A DNA stretch of 64,000 bases from Pseudomonas sp. Irchel s3f7 (lineage in GTDB: Bacteria > Pseudomonadota > Gammaproteobacteria > Pseudomonadales > Pseudomonadaceae): positions 16,466 to 80,465 of the forward strand of contig NZ_FYDO01000030.1 in the NCBI RefSeq assembly GCF_900187615.1, given 5' to 3'. Shown here one piece after another: positions 55,700 through 63,899 of the stretch. Below the pieces are notes generated by a model that was not told the DNA's origin, made no database searches, and saw only the letters and a list, made by a program, of their open reading frames with translations. Position 1 is the stretch's first letter. Every line of letters starts with the position of its first letter. The position numbers and the translations under genes are program-made.

Positions 55700-57012
55700 G
55701 CGCCGCCCTTTTTCGCCTTGTCGGTGGTTGCCGGCTCAGGCGCAGTGGCTGCCGACTTGCCTTGCAGCTGTCCGGTTGGCGTGGCGGGTACGTCCTGGCT
55801 GTCGTTGACCACTTCGACTTCACTGCCCTCCTTCAGACGGTCAGTGCCCTCCAGCACCACGCGATCACCTGCGACCAGGCCTTCGGTGACGACGGTGTTG
55901 GTGCCGTCGCTGGCACCGATTTTCAACTGGCGAATCTTGACCTTTTTGTCACCGTCGAGGGCATAGACGAACGTGCCGTTGGTGCCAAACTGGATCGCGG
56001 CGGACGGTGCCAACACGACGTTTTTGAGCGTATCGGCCAGTAAGCGAACGTTGACGAACTGATTGGGGAACAGCGACTGATCGCGGTTCTCGTAGCGGGC
56101 CTTGAATTTCAGGGTGCCGGTGGTGACGTCGATCTGGTTGTCCAGGCTCTGCAATACGCCAGTGGCTTGCAGTTTGGTGTCACCGCGATCCCAGGCTTCG
56201 GCGGGCAGTTTGGCACCGCTGCGATAACGGGCGAGCACGGTTTCGAGGCTGTTTTCCGGCAGCGTGAAGGCCACACTGATCGGCTGGGTCTGGGTGATGA
56301 TCACCAGCGCCGTGGTGTCGTTCGCCGCGACCAGATTACCCACGTCCAATTGGCGCAGGCCGACGCGTCCGGCAATGGGTGCGCGGATCTTGGTGAATTC
56401 GAGATTGAGCTTGGCGTCGTTGACCGCCGCCTGATTGGTCTTGACCGTGCCCATGTATTGACCGACCAGCGCTTCTGCGGTGTCCAGGGTTTGCTTGGCG
56501 ATGCTGTCTTCGCGGTACAGGCCGCGATAGCGCTCGACATCGACCTGGGCGTTTTTCAATTGCGCCTGGTTCTGCAACAAGGTGCCTTCAGCCTGCAGCA
56601 AGGCGTTCTGGTACGGACGCGGATCGATCTCGGCGAGCAGGTCGCCAGCCTTGACCATCTGCCCCTCTTCGAAATTGATCTTCATCAGTTCACCGCCAAC
56701 GCGGCTGCGCACATTGATGGTGTTCAACGCCGTGACGGTGCCCAGCGCCTTGTAGTACAGCGGGAAATCACCCTTGACCGCCGGGGCGACGCGCACCGGA
56801 ACCGGCCCTGAAGCACCGCCGAACCCCGGCCGCATCCCGCCCGGCCGGCCAGTGTGCCCGGCCGTGGCTTTCTGTCCCGCCCCTTCTTTCGGGACAGCGC
56901 CATCGGGCCAGAACTTCCAGCACAGGGCGGCGATGACCAACAGGACGAGCAGGCCAAACAGCCAGCGACGGGGATTACGGGAAGCGGAGGATTGCATTGA
57001 GAGATCAACCAT
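55696..57012 (-). CDS. muxA: RND efflux periplasmic adaptor MuxA
   Basis: A 438-residue membrane-fusion protein. A single N-terminal helix (WLFGLLVLLVIAALCWKF) anchors it to the inner membrane; it is followed by a Gly/Pro-rich linker, lipoyl halves (NVRSRVGGELMKINFEEGQMVKAGDLLAEIDPRPYQ and KIRAPIAGRVGLRQLDVGNLV) around a hairpin, and beta-barrel domains. The C-terminal tail (QGKSAATAPEPATTDKAKKGGA) is flexible. The ATG at 57012 (MVDLSMQ) is used; ATG at 56997 is an equally plausible start, and neither has a strong ribosome site. It is the first gene of the mux operon. Confidence 0.92.
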   Translation of the reverse strand: MVDLSMQSSASRNPRRWLFGLLVLLVIAALCWKFWPDGAVPKEGAGQKATAGHTGRPGGMRPGFGGASGPVPVRVAPAVKGDFPLYYKALGTVTALNTINVRSRVGGELMKINFEEGQMVKAGDLLAEIDPRPYQNALLQAEGTLLQNQAQLKNAQVDVERYRGLYREDSIAKQTLDTAEALVGQYMGTVKTNQAAVNDAKLNLEFTKIRAPIAGRVGLRQLDVGNLVAANDTTALVIITQTQPISVAFTLPENSLETVLARYRSGAKLPAEAWDRGDTKLQATGVLQSLDNQIDVTTGTLKFKARYENRDQSLFPNQFVNVRLLADTLKNVVLAPSAAIQFGTNGTFVYALDGDKKVKIRQLKIGASDGTNTVVTEGLVAGDRVVLEGTDRLKEGSEVEVVNDSQDVPATPTGQLQGKSAATAPEPATTDKAKKGGA

Positions 57013-57145
57013 TGGGCGCGTGGGCTTGTTTTACATGAGGCTGAACGATAAGCACTGGCGGCTCTTAAGCAAAGCGCCTTTACCGGCAATTTACCTTCGG
57101 CTTACGTAACAGGAGTTTTCTGTAAGACACTGAAGCACAAATGAA

Positions 57146-57171
57146 AACGGCCTGGACAGAGCCAGGCCGTT
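57146..57171 (-). terminator. Intrinsic terminator of tpx
   Basis: Reading leftward, AACGGCCTGG (57171-57162), loop CTCTGT, CCAGGCCGTT (57155-57146) form a 10-bp GC-rich stem followed by TTCATTT. It lies 20 bases after the tpx stop, giving a good Rho-independent terminator that separates tpx from mux. Confidence 0.8.
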
Positions 57172-57191
57172 AATAAGTGTAAAAGCTACGC

Positions 57192-57692
57192 TTATTTCAG
57201 AACAGCAAGTGCCGCTTCGTAGTTCGGCTCGTCAGCGATTTCGCCAACCAGCTCGCTGTGCAGCACGTTGTCGTTCTCGTCCAGTACCACAACGGCACGG
57301 GCGGTCAGGCCTTTGAGCGGGCCGTCAGCGATGGCAACACCGTAGTTTTCGATGAACTCGGCGCCGCGCAGGGTCGACAGGTTCTGTACGTTTTCCAGGC
57401 CTTCGGCGCCGCAGAAACGGGCTTGGGCGAACGGCAGGTCAGCGGAGATGCACAGCACGACAGTGTTGGCGACGTCGCCGGCCTTGGCGTTGAACTGACG
57501 CACGGAAGTGGCGCAGGTCGGGGTATCGACGCTTGGGAAGATGTTCAGCACTTTGCGCTTGCCGGCAAAGTCTTTCAGGGTGACGTCGGACAGATTGCCG
57601 GCAACCAGGGAAAAGGCTGGCGCCTTCGAGCCGGCTTGAGGCAGTTGGCCGTTGACTTGAACCGGGTTGCCTTTAAGAGTGACTTGAGCCAT
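57192..57692 (-). CDS. tpx: Thiol peroxidase (atypical 2-Cys peroxiredoxin)
   Basis: A 166-residue periplasm- or cytosol-type Tpx that reduces peroxides using thioredoxin. The peroxidatic Cys60 lies in SVDTPTCATSVRQF and the resolving Cys94 in ARFCGAEGL, matching the E. coli positions 61 and 95; a third Cys is at 81, as in E. coli. The start codon is at 57692 with AGGACTCC upstream. It is monocistronic, with its own terminator, and precedes muxA in the same direction. Confidence 0.95.
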   Translation of the reverse strand: MAQVTLKGNPVQVNGQLPQAGSKAPAFSLVAGNLSDVTLKDFAGKRKVLNIFPSVDTPTCATSVRQFNAKAGDVANTVVLCISADLPFAQARFCGAEGLENVQNLSTLRGAEFIENYGVAIADGPLKGLTARAVVVLDENDNVLHSELVGEIADEPNYEAALAVLK

Positions 57693-57953
57693 GAACGGAG
57701 TCCTTCTGACGTGGTGGTGGAGAGTTTTTGACGAGGCAGAAGTTAACCACGAAATTGTCCTACGACCTATGGCAAAAACAAATTGTCACGCATCGGCGAC
57801 AATAATTGGATACAACTTGCCGCCCTCCTTCCTTTGAACAACACAAAACCCTGTGGGAGCGGCGGCCAAAAAATTAGCGGGCCGTGTTGTCGATTCAAGC
57901 AGGAGCCGTTCGACTATCCAGCGAATCTTCAAAAATCCAGCAGAGACACCACC

Positions 57954-58379
57954 ATGCGATTCATGATCATCATCAAAGCCAGCCCCGATTCTGAAGCCGG
58001 CGTGATGCCCAGCCAGGAACTCCTGACCGCCATGGGCAACTACAACGAAGAACTGGTCAAGGCCGGCATCATGCTCGCGGGCGAGGGCCTGCACCCGAGC
58101 AGTAAAGGTGCCCGTGTGAAGTTCTCGGGCGAAAATCGCTCAGTGATCGACGGACCGTTCATTGAAACCAAGGAATTGATCGCCGGTTTCTGGTTGTGGA
58201 AGGTGAAGTCAAAAGAAGAAGCCATCGAATGGGTCAAGCGTTGCCCCAACCCAATGCCGGGCACCGAGGCCGAGATTGAAATTCGCCAGGTGTTTGAAGC
58301 CGAAGATTTTGGCGCTGAATTCACGCCGGAACTGAGGGAGCAGGAAGAGCGGGTTTGGGAACAGGCGAAGAAGAACTGA
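57954..58379 (+). CDS. YCII/DGPF-domain protein
   Basis: A 141-residue ferredoxin-like alpha/beta-barrel protein of the YCII-related family. The typical phrase DGPFIETKELIAGFWLWKVKSKEEAIEWVKRCP holds the DGPF motif, and MRFMIIIKASPDSE opens the fold. These proteins are often encoded beside an ECF sigma factor of the SigJ/DUF6596 type, which is missing here; the downstream sequence is scrambled. The ATG at 57954 gives the family start; a longer frame to 57783 has no ribosome site. The function is unknown. Confidence 0.83.
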   Translation: MRFMIIIKASPDSEAGVMPSQELLTAMGNYNEELVKAGIMLAGEGLHPSSKGARVKFSGENRSVIDGPFIETKELIAGFWLWKVKSKEEAIEWVKRCPNPMPGTEAEIEIRQVFEAEDFGAEFTPELREQEERVWEQAKKN

Positions 58380-58384
58380 TTCTT

Positions 58385-58683
58385 TGTTGCGTTCAGCCTG
58401 ACTATGCAGCGTAGACAAGGATTGCTTGAGTTGAAGCAACGCTTGATCACTGGCCGGCTCGCGGCCGTAACAGGCGCACAGGAACGTTTGCAGGCGCGGG
58501 CTGAGTCGGCCGATTCCAGCCAGGCAGCGTGCCGGGCGCTGAGTCGCGCTTGCCAGGCCAGGCAGGCGCGATTTACGAGCGGGCGGGTGAACCAGACCAA
58601 TGCCAACAGGGCCGGCAACAATGCCAGCCACCCGATCCATTGCCCGGAAAGGTGCAGTCGATTTTGCTGGCCGAGTTTTTCAG
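58385..58683 (-). pseudogene. Frameshifted remnant of a membrane protein C-terminus (possibly BatD-like)
   Basis: Leftward reading gives a membrane helix and basic flank (QWIGWLALLPALLALVWFTRP, then AWQARLSARHAAWLES), after which similarity appears to continue in another frame (LQTFLCACYGREPASDQALL) to a stop near 58385. There is no start codon with a ribosome site, and the frame must shift to give a protein-like sequence. The single helix followed by a basic, helical tail recalls the BatD C-terminus, but that family label is tentative. Confidence 0.4.
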
Positions 58684-58694
58684 GTCCTCGGTGA

Positions 58695-58823
58695 TCGAGA
58701 CCCGAGCGTCCGTACTGGCCCAAGGACGACGCGGCCTTCGTCAAGGCCAACACTCCGCGCGGCGTGATCCACAGCTTCGCCAACGGCAAGATCGAAGACA
58801 CCGGCGAGCGGACTCACTTATGA
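58695..58823 (+). pseudogene. C-terminal remnant of an unidentified protein
   Basis: A 42-codon frame on the + strand between 58695 and a TGA at 58821-58823 (YWPKDDAAFVKANTPRGVI, then HSFANGKIEDTG) has protein-like composition but no start. Upstream of 58695 the frame is closed. It looks like the last residues of a lost gene, abutting the remnant on the other strand. I do not recognise the family. Confidence 0.4.
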
Positions 58824-58839
58824 AATGCGAACACAACCC

Positions 58840-58930
58840 CTGTAGGAGCTGGCTTGCCAGCGAAGTCGTCTTTACAGTCGATATAGATACTGACTGAACC
58901 ACCGCTTTCGCTGGCAAGCCAGCTCCTACA
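58840..58930. repeat. REPIN (GGCTTGCCAGCGAA type)
   Basis: CTGTAGGAGCTGGCTTGCCA at 58840 pairs with TGGCAAGCCAGCTCCTACA ending at 58930 around a ~50-base spacer. It separates the remnant above from the truncated MFS/spermidine synthase-like gene. Confidence 0.85.
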
Positions 58931-58972
58931 AGGTTTGTGTTTACGTCGAAATTGGCAAAAGGCAACAAATCC

Positions 58973-59959
58973 ATGCCCTCACGTGTCGCCAGCAAGTCGT
59001 CGGCCATACCTGCCCCTGATGTCGTCTCCCCTGCGCTGCTGATGCCCGCCCTGCTGCTGTTCGTCTCCGGTGCTGCGGCGCTGGTGTACCAGGTGCTGTG
59101 GATCAAGCAGTTGTCGTTGGTGGTGGGCGTCGAGGTGTACGCCATCACCACGGGGATCAGTGCATTTTTTGCCGGGTTGGCGTTGGGCGGTTTGCTGTTT
59201 GGACGCTGGGCCGACCGGATGCAACAACCGGTGCTGTTGTACGCCGGGCTGGAAGTGCTGGTGGCCGTACTTGGCGTAGGTGCGACTTTCGCCATGAGTC
59301 TGGCGGCCAGTCCGTTTGCCTGGCTGGAACAACAGATCGGGCCGCTGGTCTGGGTGTTGCCGTTTGCGCTGGTGGGCATTCCCGCGCTGCTGATGGGCGG
59401 CACCTTGCCGGTGTTGGTTCGCTCGCTGACCAGCGACCCGCAACACCTGGGCAAGGCCGGTGGCCAACTCTATGCCGCCAATACCGCCAGGGCCGTCGCC
59501 GGGCCCCTGCTCGCGGCGGCCGGTGCCTTGTGGTTCCAGCGTCAGCGCCAGGCTCCAGTTGAAATTCCGTTCAAGCATCACGCAGAGCAAACGACCGATC
59601 GCCTGGCCCTGTGGCTGTACTCCATCGCCGGTGGCGTCGCGCTGGGTTATGAAGTGAATGGCTGGAGGCCAATGGCCGTGGTCAGGACGCTCAGGCGTTG
59701 CTGGCGCAAAGCCTCAAGGACCATCCCGACGCTGCCCTGCTGCAACACACCCAGGGTTTGTCACTGGTGCGGGCTGGCAAATCGGATCAGGCCATGCCTT
59801 TCCTGCGCAAAGCCGCACAACTGGAGCCACAAAGCGCCCAGTTCGGTTACGTGCTGGCGGTGGCGCTGCATGACAGTGGCAAGGTCGATCAGGCCTGCGA
59901 GGAACTGGAAAGATTGCTCAAAGTGCAACCGGCCAACCGCAATGCGCGGTTGTCGCTGA
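58973..59959 (+). pseudogene. Truncated fused MFS/spermidine-synthase-like protein, joined out of frame to TPR remnant
   Basis: The first ~225 codons encode a good N-terminal membrane part of the fused MFS/spermidine synthase family (ALLLFVSGAAALVYQVLWIKQLSLVVG, GLALGGLLFGRWADR, GIPALLMGGTLPVLVRSL). Family sequence stops after GGVALGYEV at about 59652. The remaining frame to 59959 is an out-of-frame reading of the following TPR sequence, rich in Arg, Cys and Trp. The synthase domain is missing. The likely start is ATG 58973. Confidence 0.7.
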
Positions 59960-60054
59960 TCCAGTGCTACCCCGACAACGGCCAGGAACCGAAAGCCCAG
60001 CTGCTGTTGCAAGGCTGGAAGAAAATGAACATGGGTGATCCGGCGTTGAAGTGA
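59653..60054 (+). pseudogene. C-terminal remnant of a TPR-repeat protein
   Basis: From 59653 an open frame encodes about three tetratricopeptide repeats (DAQALLAQSLKDHPDAALLQ, KSDQAMPFLRKAAQLEPQSA, KVDQACEELERLLKVQPANR) and a natural-looking C-terminus ending at 60054. An in-frame stop lies immediately upstream, exactly where the MFS part ends, so the N-terminal part was removed by a deletion. Translation from an internal TTG at 59698 is conceivable but unsupported. Confidence 0.65.
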
Positions 60055-60105
60055 GCCGGGGCCCGCTACCTGTAGAAGCGGGCGCAGCGCTCATCTCTGG
60101 AACAG

Positions 60106-60600
60106 TCAAATGCGGTTGCGGGGAATCAAGCCTTGCAACTGCTGCGCCAGAAAATTCGCATCGAACTCGAAGACATCCGGATCTTTCAAACCATTGGTCT
60201 TGCGCCATTGCCAACTATTGGCCGGTGGTTGGCAAACCAGTGAAACGCTGCCAAGGCGCGCAGCCGTCAAGCCCGCGATCCCCAAAGCAACCTGGCCGCC
60301 CGTGCCCATCACTTCCGGAACAAATTCCACCGGTTTACCGGTAATCACGATGGACAGTTTCTCGGTCTTGAAGGTCGATGTCTCAACCGGAATGCTGGGG
60401 CCCGAGGCGACATACGCGTCGCGTTTCACCTCCAGCAGACTCGGCGCCTGCACCGGCGCCAGCCATTGCTCGATCTGATCGAACAGCTCGCTGATGCGCG
60501 CCGCCCAAACCGCCGACTGAGACTCGAACAATTGCTTTTTATGCGCTTCACTTTCTGCGTAGTGGCGCAGCATTTCACCCAGTTGCTGTACATCGTCCAT
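60106..60600 (-). CDS. Conserved-looking protein of unknown function
   Basis: A 164-residue soluble protein. The N-terminal ~60 residues are helical and charged (MDDVQQLGEMLRHYAESEAHKKQLFESQ), possibly a coiled coil. The middle has beta-type sequence (KLSIVITGKPVEFVPEVMG), followed by GTGGQVALGIAGLTAARLGSVSL, and the end is a basic helix. No signal peptide, membrane segment or catalytic motif is visible, and I recognise no family. AAAGGA about 9 bases before the ATG supports expression. It is convergent with the TPR remnant. Confidence 0.7.
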   Translation of the reverse strand: MDDVQQLGEMLRHYAESEAHKKQLFESQSAVWAARISELFDQIEQWLAPVQAPSLLEVKRDAYVASGPSIPVETSTFKTEKLSIVITGKPVEFVPEVMGTGGQVALGIAGLTAARLGSVSLVCQPPANSWQWRKTNGLKDPDVFEFDANFLAQQLQGLIPRNRI

Positions 60601-60733
60601 TGCGGTGTTCCTTTGATTGGAGCGGTGCTACGGAGGTTGAGCATGGCAGATGCGCGCCGCACGCGTACGACTAAACGCGTGAGCGGCACCTCCGGCTGAA
60701 TGCCCAAGGCAAACCTCGCACCAGGCGTTTGAC

Positions 60734-61255
60734 TCAAACCGCCTGTGGCTTGTGACGCAGGCGTGCCATGCTAAAGGTGTCCACCAGCACGCCATCGCGC
60801 ACGGCGTAGTCACGAAACAGGCCTTCAGTTTCGAAGCCAAACTTTCGATACAGCGCGATGGCCGCTTCATTGTCCGCATACACCGAAAGCTCGACCCGGT
60901 GCAGGTTCATCCAGTTGTCGGCGATATCCAGCGCCGCCGCCAGCAACTTCGAACCGACACCCTTGCCCTGCCACGCGACGGCGACGCCCATACCGAAACT
61001 GCCGGCATGGCTACGACGACTGCGCGAATACTGTTCCAGGCCGATGTTGCCGATCACGGTCCCTTGATGCAGGGCCACAACTTTCACCAACCGCTCGTGA
61101 TCCTGAGCCAGGCGTTTACGCCAGAGTTCGGTGGATTGAAACGGCATTTGCAGGGTTTGACGACCTATCAACGGATCGTTGTAAAGCGCGGTAATACCCT
61201 CGATGTGCGATTCGCTGAAGCGTTCGAGGGTGATGACGGGATCGGTGGTGGGCAT
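60734..61255 (-). CDS. GNAT N-acetyltransferase, YhhY-like
   Basis: A 173-residue GNAT-fold acetyltransferase. The acetyl-CoA binding motif is GMGVAVAWQGKGVGSKLLAAAL (Q/RxxGxG as QGKGVG), and the C-terminal strand-helix reads VELSVYADNEAAIALYRKFGFETEG. The pattern matches E. coli YhhY almost throughout (TLQMPFQS, RRSHAGSFGMGV), which acetylates amino acids and related compounds. The start at 61255 (MPTTDPV) gives the family length; an ATG nine codons upstream at 61282 is an alternative. Confidence 0.87.
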   Translation of the reverse strand: MPTTDPVITLERFSESHIEGITALYNDPLIGRQTLQMPFQSTELWRKRLAQDHERLVKVVALHQGTVIGNIGLEQYSRSRRSHAGSFGMGVAVAWQGKGVGSKLLAAALDIADNWMNLHRVELSVYADNEAAIALYRKFGFETEGLFRDYAVRDGVLVDTFSMARLRHKPQAV

Positions 61256-61330
61256 GAGTGATTCAATCCTTGATACAGACATGGCTGTTCACTCTATACC
61301 GCTATCTAATGTTGTGGCGATTATAAAAAT

Positions 61331-61354
61331 CTGGGGGCGAGCTTGCTCCCACAG
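61331..61354. repeat. Solo REP half-element
   Basis: CTGGGGGCGAGCTTGCTCCC followed by ACAG forms a single short palindrome without a partner, in the divergent space between the acetyltransferase and MocR genes. Confidence 0.6.
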
Positions 61355-61438
61355 GTTTGATTGGCCTCAATTTTCAGACCGGCAATCAGGCCATTACGCG
61401 ACGCAACTTCTGGACAACACACGGATGAGGGTAATCTG

Positions 61439-62914
61439 GTGCGACGCACACGCGCCTCAATTGCTCCGGAGCTTGGCGGTATGGAACTACATGTTGTCAT
61501 CAATGGCCGCAAAGACCTCGCCGGCCAGTTGTACAACCAACTGCGCAGCGCCATCGAGACCGGTCGCCTGGCAGCCGGGGCGCAACTGCCGCCCAGTCGC
61601 CTGTTGGCCGAACAACTGGGCATTTCGCGCAAGACCATTTCCGACACCTACGCACAACTGACCTACGAAAACTTCCTCACCGGCGTGGTGGGCAAAGGCA
61701 CCTACGTCAACGCACGGACGTCGAAAGTGCAGCACAAGCAGAGTCACTCGGAGCTGGCCGGTTGTGAGGTGATCGAATCCTGGCGCAACCTGCCGGTGTT
61801 TTTGCGCCACCCGACGCTGGAGGGCTCGCTGCGTTACGACTTCATTGGCGGCGCCACCACCAAGGGGCAGTTTCCCCACGATGACTGGCGACGCTGCACC
61901 GCCCATGCATTGCGCCAGATTGCGGCATCAAAAGGCTATTACAGCCTGCCCGAAGGCTTGCCGGCGCTGCGCAACGCCATCGCACGGCACATCGCGTTCT
62001 CTCGCGGGGTCATTTGCCAGGACGAAGACGTGGTGGTGTGCAACGGCGCGCAGCAAGCGCTGGACCTGATTGCCCGGGTGTTGATCCGTCCGGGCAGCAT
62101 CGTCGCCATGGAAGACCCCGGTTATCCGCCGGCACGCCTGTTGTTCGGCACCCATGGCGCCACGGTGATCGGCGTTCCGGTGGATGCCCAAGGCATTGTG
62201 GTCGACAAAATCCCCCTCGGCACTCGGCTGATCTATGTCACCCCGTCCCACCAGTTTCCGCTCGGCATGCCCATGAGCCAGGCGCGCCGGGTGGCGTTGC
62301 TCGCCAAGGCTCAGGAACTGGGCGCGATCATTATCGAAGACGATTACGACAGCGAATTCCGTTATGAAGGACGGCCCACCGACTCGCTGCAAAGCATGGA
62401 TGAATGCGGGATCGTTGCGTACGTCGGCACGTTCTCCAAAACCCTGCTGCCAGAACTGCGGCTGGGCTACACGATCCTGCCGCCGGCCATCCTCGAAGCC
62501 GTGGTGCGGGCCAAACAGCTCACCGATTTGCACACGTCCACCCTGCCGCAATGGGCTTTGGCCAAGTTCATCGCCGAGGGTTGCCTGCTCAAACACATTC
62601 GACGCTGCCATACGATCTATGCCGGTCGCCGCGACCGCATCCTGACGCGCATGGCTGGCGACCTCTCGCCCTGGCTTGAGGCGGTGCCGAGCACGGCGGG
62701 TTTCCACATGGTGGTGATGTGCAAAGTGCCGATGGATATTCCCTTGGTGATCGAACTGGCGAAAAAAAACGAAGTCAGCCTGTACTCCATCGACAGCTTT
62801 TTCTATCAGGAAGCACCACGGGCCGGGCTTTTCTTCGGGTTTGGCGCCATCGAAACCCTTGATATCGACATTGCCCTGGACCGTCTGCGCGACATCCTGC
62901 AGCAGGTGGCCTGA
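61439..62914 (+). CDS. MocR-type PLP-dependent regulator (PdxR-like)
   Basis: A 491-residue regulator with an N-terminal GntR winged helix (LYNQLRSAIETGRLAAGAQLPPSRLLAEQLGISRKTISDTYAQL) and an aminotransferase-like domain. The PLP Lys is in GTFSKTLLPELRLGY and the pyridine-binding Asp in IIEDDYDSEFRYEGRP. The layout resembles PdxR and GabR. I favour GTG 61439 (behind GAGGG), which includes the usual VRRTRASIAPEL leader; ATG 61481 is the next choice. It is divergent from the GNAT gene, so it may control that gene or itself. Confidence 0.9.
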   Translation: MRRTRASIAPELGGMELHVVINGRKDLAGQLYNQLRSAIETGRLAAGAQLPPSRLLAEQLGISRKTISDTYAQLTYENFLTGVVGKGTYVNARTSKVQHKQSHSELAGCEVIESWRNLPVFLRHPTLEGSLRYDFIGGATTKGQFPHDDWRRCTAHALRQIAASKGYYSLPEGLPALRNAIARHIAFSRGVICQDEDVVVCNGAQQALDLIARVLIRPGSIVAMEDPGYPPARLLFGTHGATVIGVPVDAQGIVVDKIPLGTRLIYVTPSHQFPLGMPMSQARRVALLAKAQELGAIIIEDDYDSEFRYEGRPTDSLQSMDECGIVAYVGTFSKTLLPELRLGYTILPPAILEAVVRAKQLTDLHTSTLPQWALAKFIAEGCLLKHIRRCHTIYAGRRDRILTRMAGDLSPWLEAVPSTAGFHMVVMCKVPMDIPLVIELAKKNEVSLYSIDSFFYQEAPRAGLFFGFGAIETLDIDIALDRLRDILQQVA

Positions 62915-63037
62915 ACGATTCGCCTGCGGCTTTATCCGGCGATTGGCTATTGGCGGTCCCCAGGTGCGGGCCTATTCTGGATAGGCGTGATCCCTCAATG
63001 AGCAGGATTCGTCCGGCCTGATTCAGGAGTGAGAACA

Positions 63038-63331
63038 ATGGCCCATGAAGTGATCAATACCGTACAGGTGCAGGCCGCCGCCGGCCGCTCGGACGAACTG
63101 GGTAAGCAACTGCAAAAGATTGTCGACACCCTGCGTGAACTGCCGGGCTGTGATTCTTATATGGTCGACCGCTGCCCCGAGGACACCAACCGCTGGACCG
63201 TCAGCGCCCGCTGGCAGTCGGAAGAAGCCATGCATGCGCACTTCGATCGCCCTGAAGTGCAGGGTTTTATCAGTCTGATCGACAGCCAGTTGGCCAATGC
63301 CGTGGACTTCAATAGTTTTCCGATCGTTTAA
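63038..63331 (+). CDS. Antibiotic biosynthesis monooxygenase (ABM)-domain protein
   Basis: A 97-residue dimeric ferredoxin-like protein of the ABM/YgiN type. The pattern VNTVQVQAAAGRSDELGKQLQKIVDTLRELPGCDSYMVDRCPEDTNRW followed by W-rich strand and HFDRPEVQGF fits quinol or aromatic monooxygenases, but most members are uncharacterised. The ATG at 63038 has CAGGAG 11 bases upstream. It follows the MocR gene by 123 bases in the same direction and might be its target. Confidence 0.8.
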   Translation: MAHEVINTVQVQAAAGRSDELGKQLQKIVDTLRELPGCDSYMVDRCPEDTNRWTVSARWQSEEAMHAHFDRPEVQGFISLIDSQLANAVDFNSFPIV

Positions 63332-63342
63332 AAAAAACACCT

Positions 63343-63470
63343 GTGGCGAGGGAGCTTGCTCCCGTTCGTCTGCGCAGCAGACGCAAATCAAGCAACCGCG
63401 TGCCTGACCCTGCGCATCTGCTGGACTTGGGGCCGCTGCGCAGCCCAGCGGGAGCAAGCTCCCTCGCCAC
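63343..63470. repeat. REPIN (GAGGGAGCTTGCTCCC type)
   Basis: GTGGCGAGGGAGCTTGCTCC at 63343 pairs with GGGAGCAAGCTCCCTCGCCA ending at 63470 around an 86-base spacer with CTGCGCAGCAG and GCTGCGCAGC. It begins 12 bases after the ABM stop. Confidence 0.85.
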
Positions 63471-63588
63471 AGTTGATCCCCTTAGCCCTATCATTGGTCC
63501 CCTCTCCTTCCCGAATATTGGCTGTTTAACGGCTACCGCTTGCGCACTACTGTGGTTTGCAACGACCAACCCTCGCAGGTGATGAACC

Positions 63589-63795
63589 ATGAACGTTGTC
63601 CTCTTTTGTGCTGCCCCTCTTGCCGCCCTGGCCCTAATGGTTTCTGCCTCGGTGTTTGCCCATGAGCCTTCGGAAAAGGTCACGGTGCTGAAAGACGAAT
63701 TGCTGAAAAACGCCAGCGCGACCCAACCTGCCAGGTTGCTGGTGTTCATGGTATTGGCGCCGGACGAAAAAGTGCTGATCCCACTGGAAAACTGA
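63589..63795 (+). CDS. Small exported protein of unknown function
   Basis: A 68-residue protein with a clear signal peptide (MNVVLFCAAPLAALALMVSA, then SVFA/HEPSEK). The 44-residue mature part (starting HEPSEKVTVLKDELLKNA) is amphipathic and unlike families I know. The ATG follows AGGTGATGAACC, with a modest ribosome site. It lies between a REPIN and the IS110-family element, roughly 30 bases before the latter's apparent left end, and may be truncated at its C-terminus by the insertion, though the end reads naturally (KVLIPLEN). Confidence 0.6.
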   Translation: MNVVLFCAAPLAALALMVSASVFAHEPSEKVTVLKDELLKNASATQPARLLVFMVLAPDEKVLIPLEN

Positions 63796-63822
63796 TGACC
63801 GCCCCTGCCCCCCTGTAATTGG

Positions 63823-63899
63823 ATGGACTCGCCCACGCCGAGGCGTCAATGCGCCACGGTGGCAGTCTAAGAAGCCAACGGCAGCGAGGGCGAGTCCAT
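63823..63899 (+). repeat. 12-bp inverted repeat enclosing the IS110 leader and overlapping the start codon
   Basis: ATGGACTCGCCC (63823-63834) and GGGCGAGTCCAT (63888-63899) are perfect inverses 53 bases apart. The right arm contains most of the ribosome site region and two bases of the transposase ATG. Confidence 0.75.

Noticed and set aside
53696..55966. 756-codon open frame on the + strand across muxB
   Set aside because: It is an antisense shadow of muxB, rich in Gln, His, Gly and Arg, with no ribosome site; such long shadows are common in GC-rich genes.
57783..57953. N-terminal extension of the YCII protein
   Set aside because: The upstream frame has no ribosome site and the family starts at MRFMIIIK.
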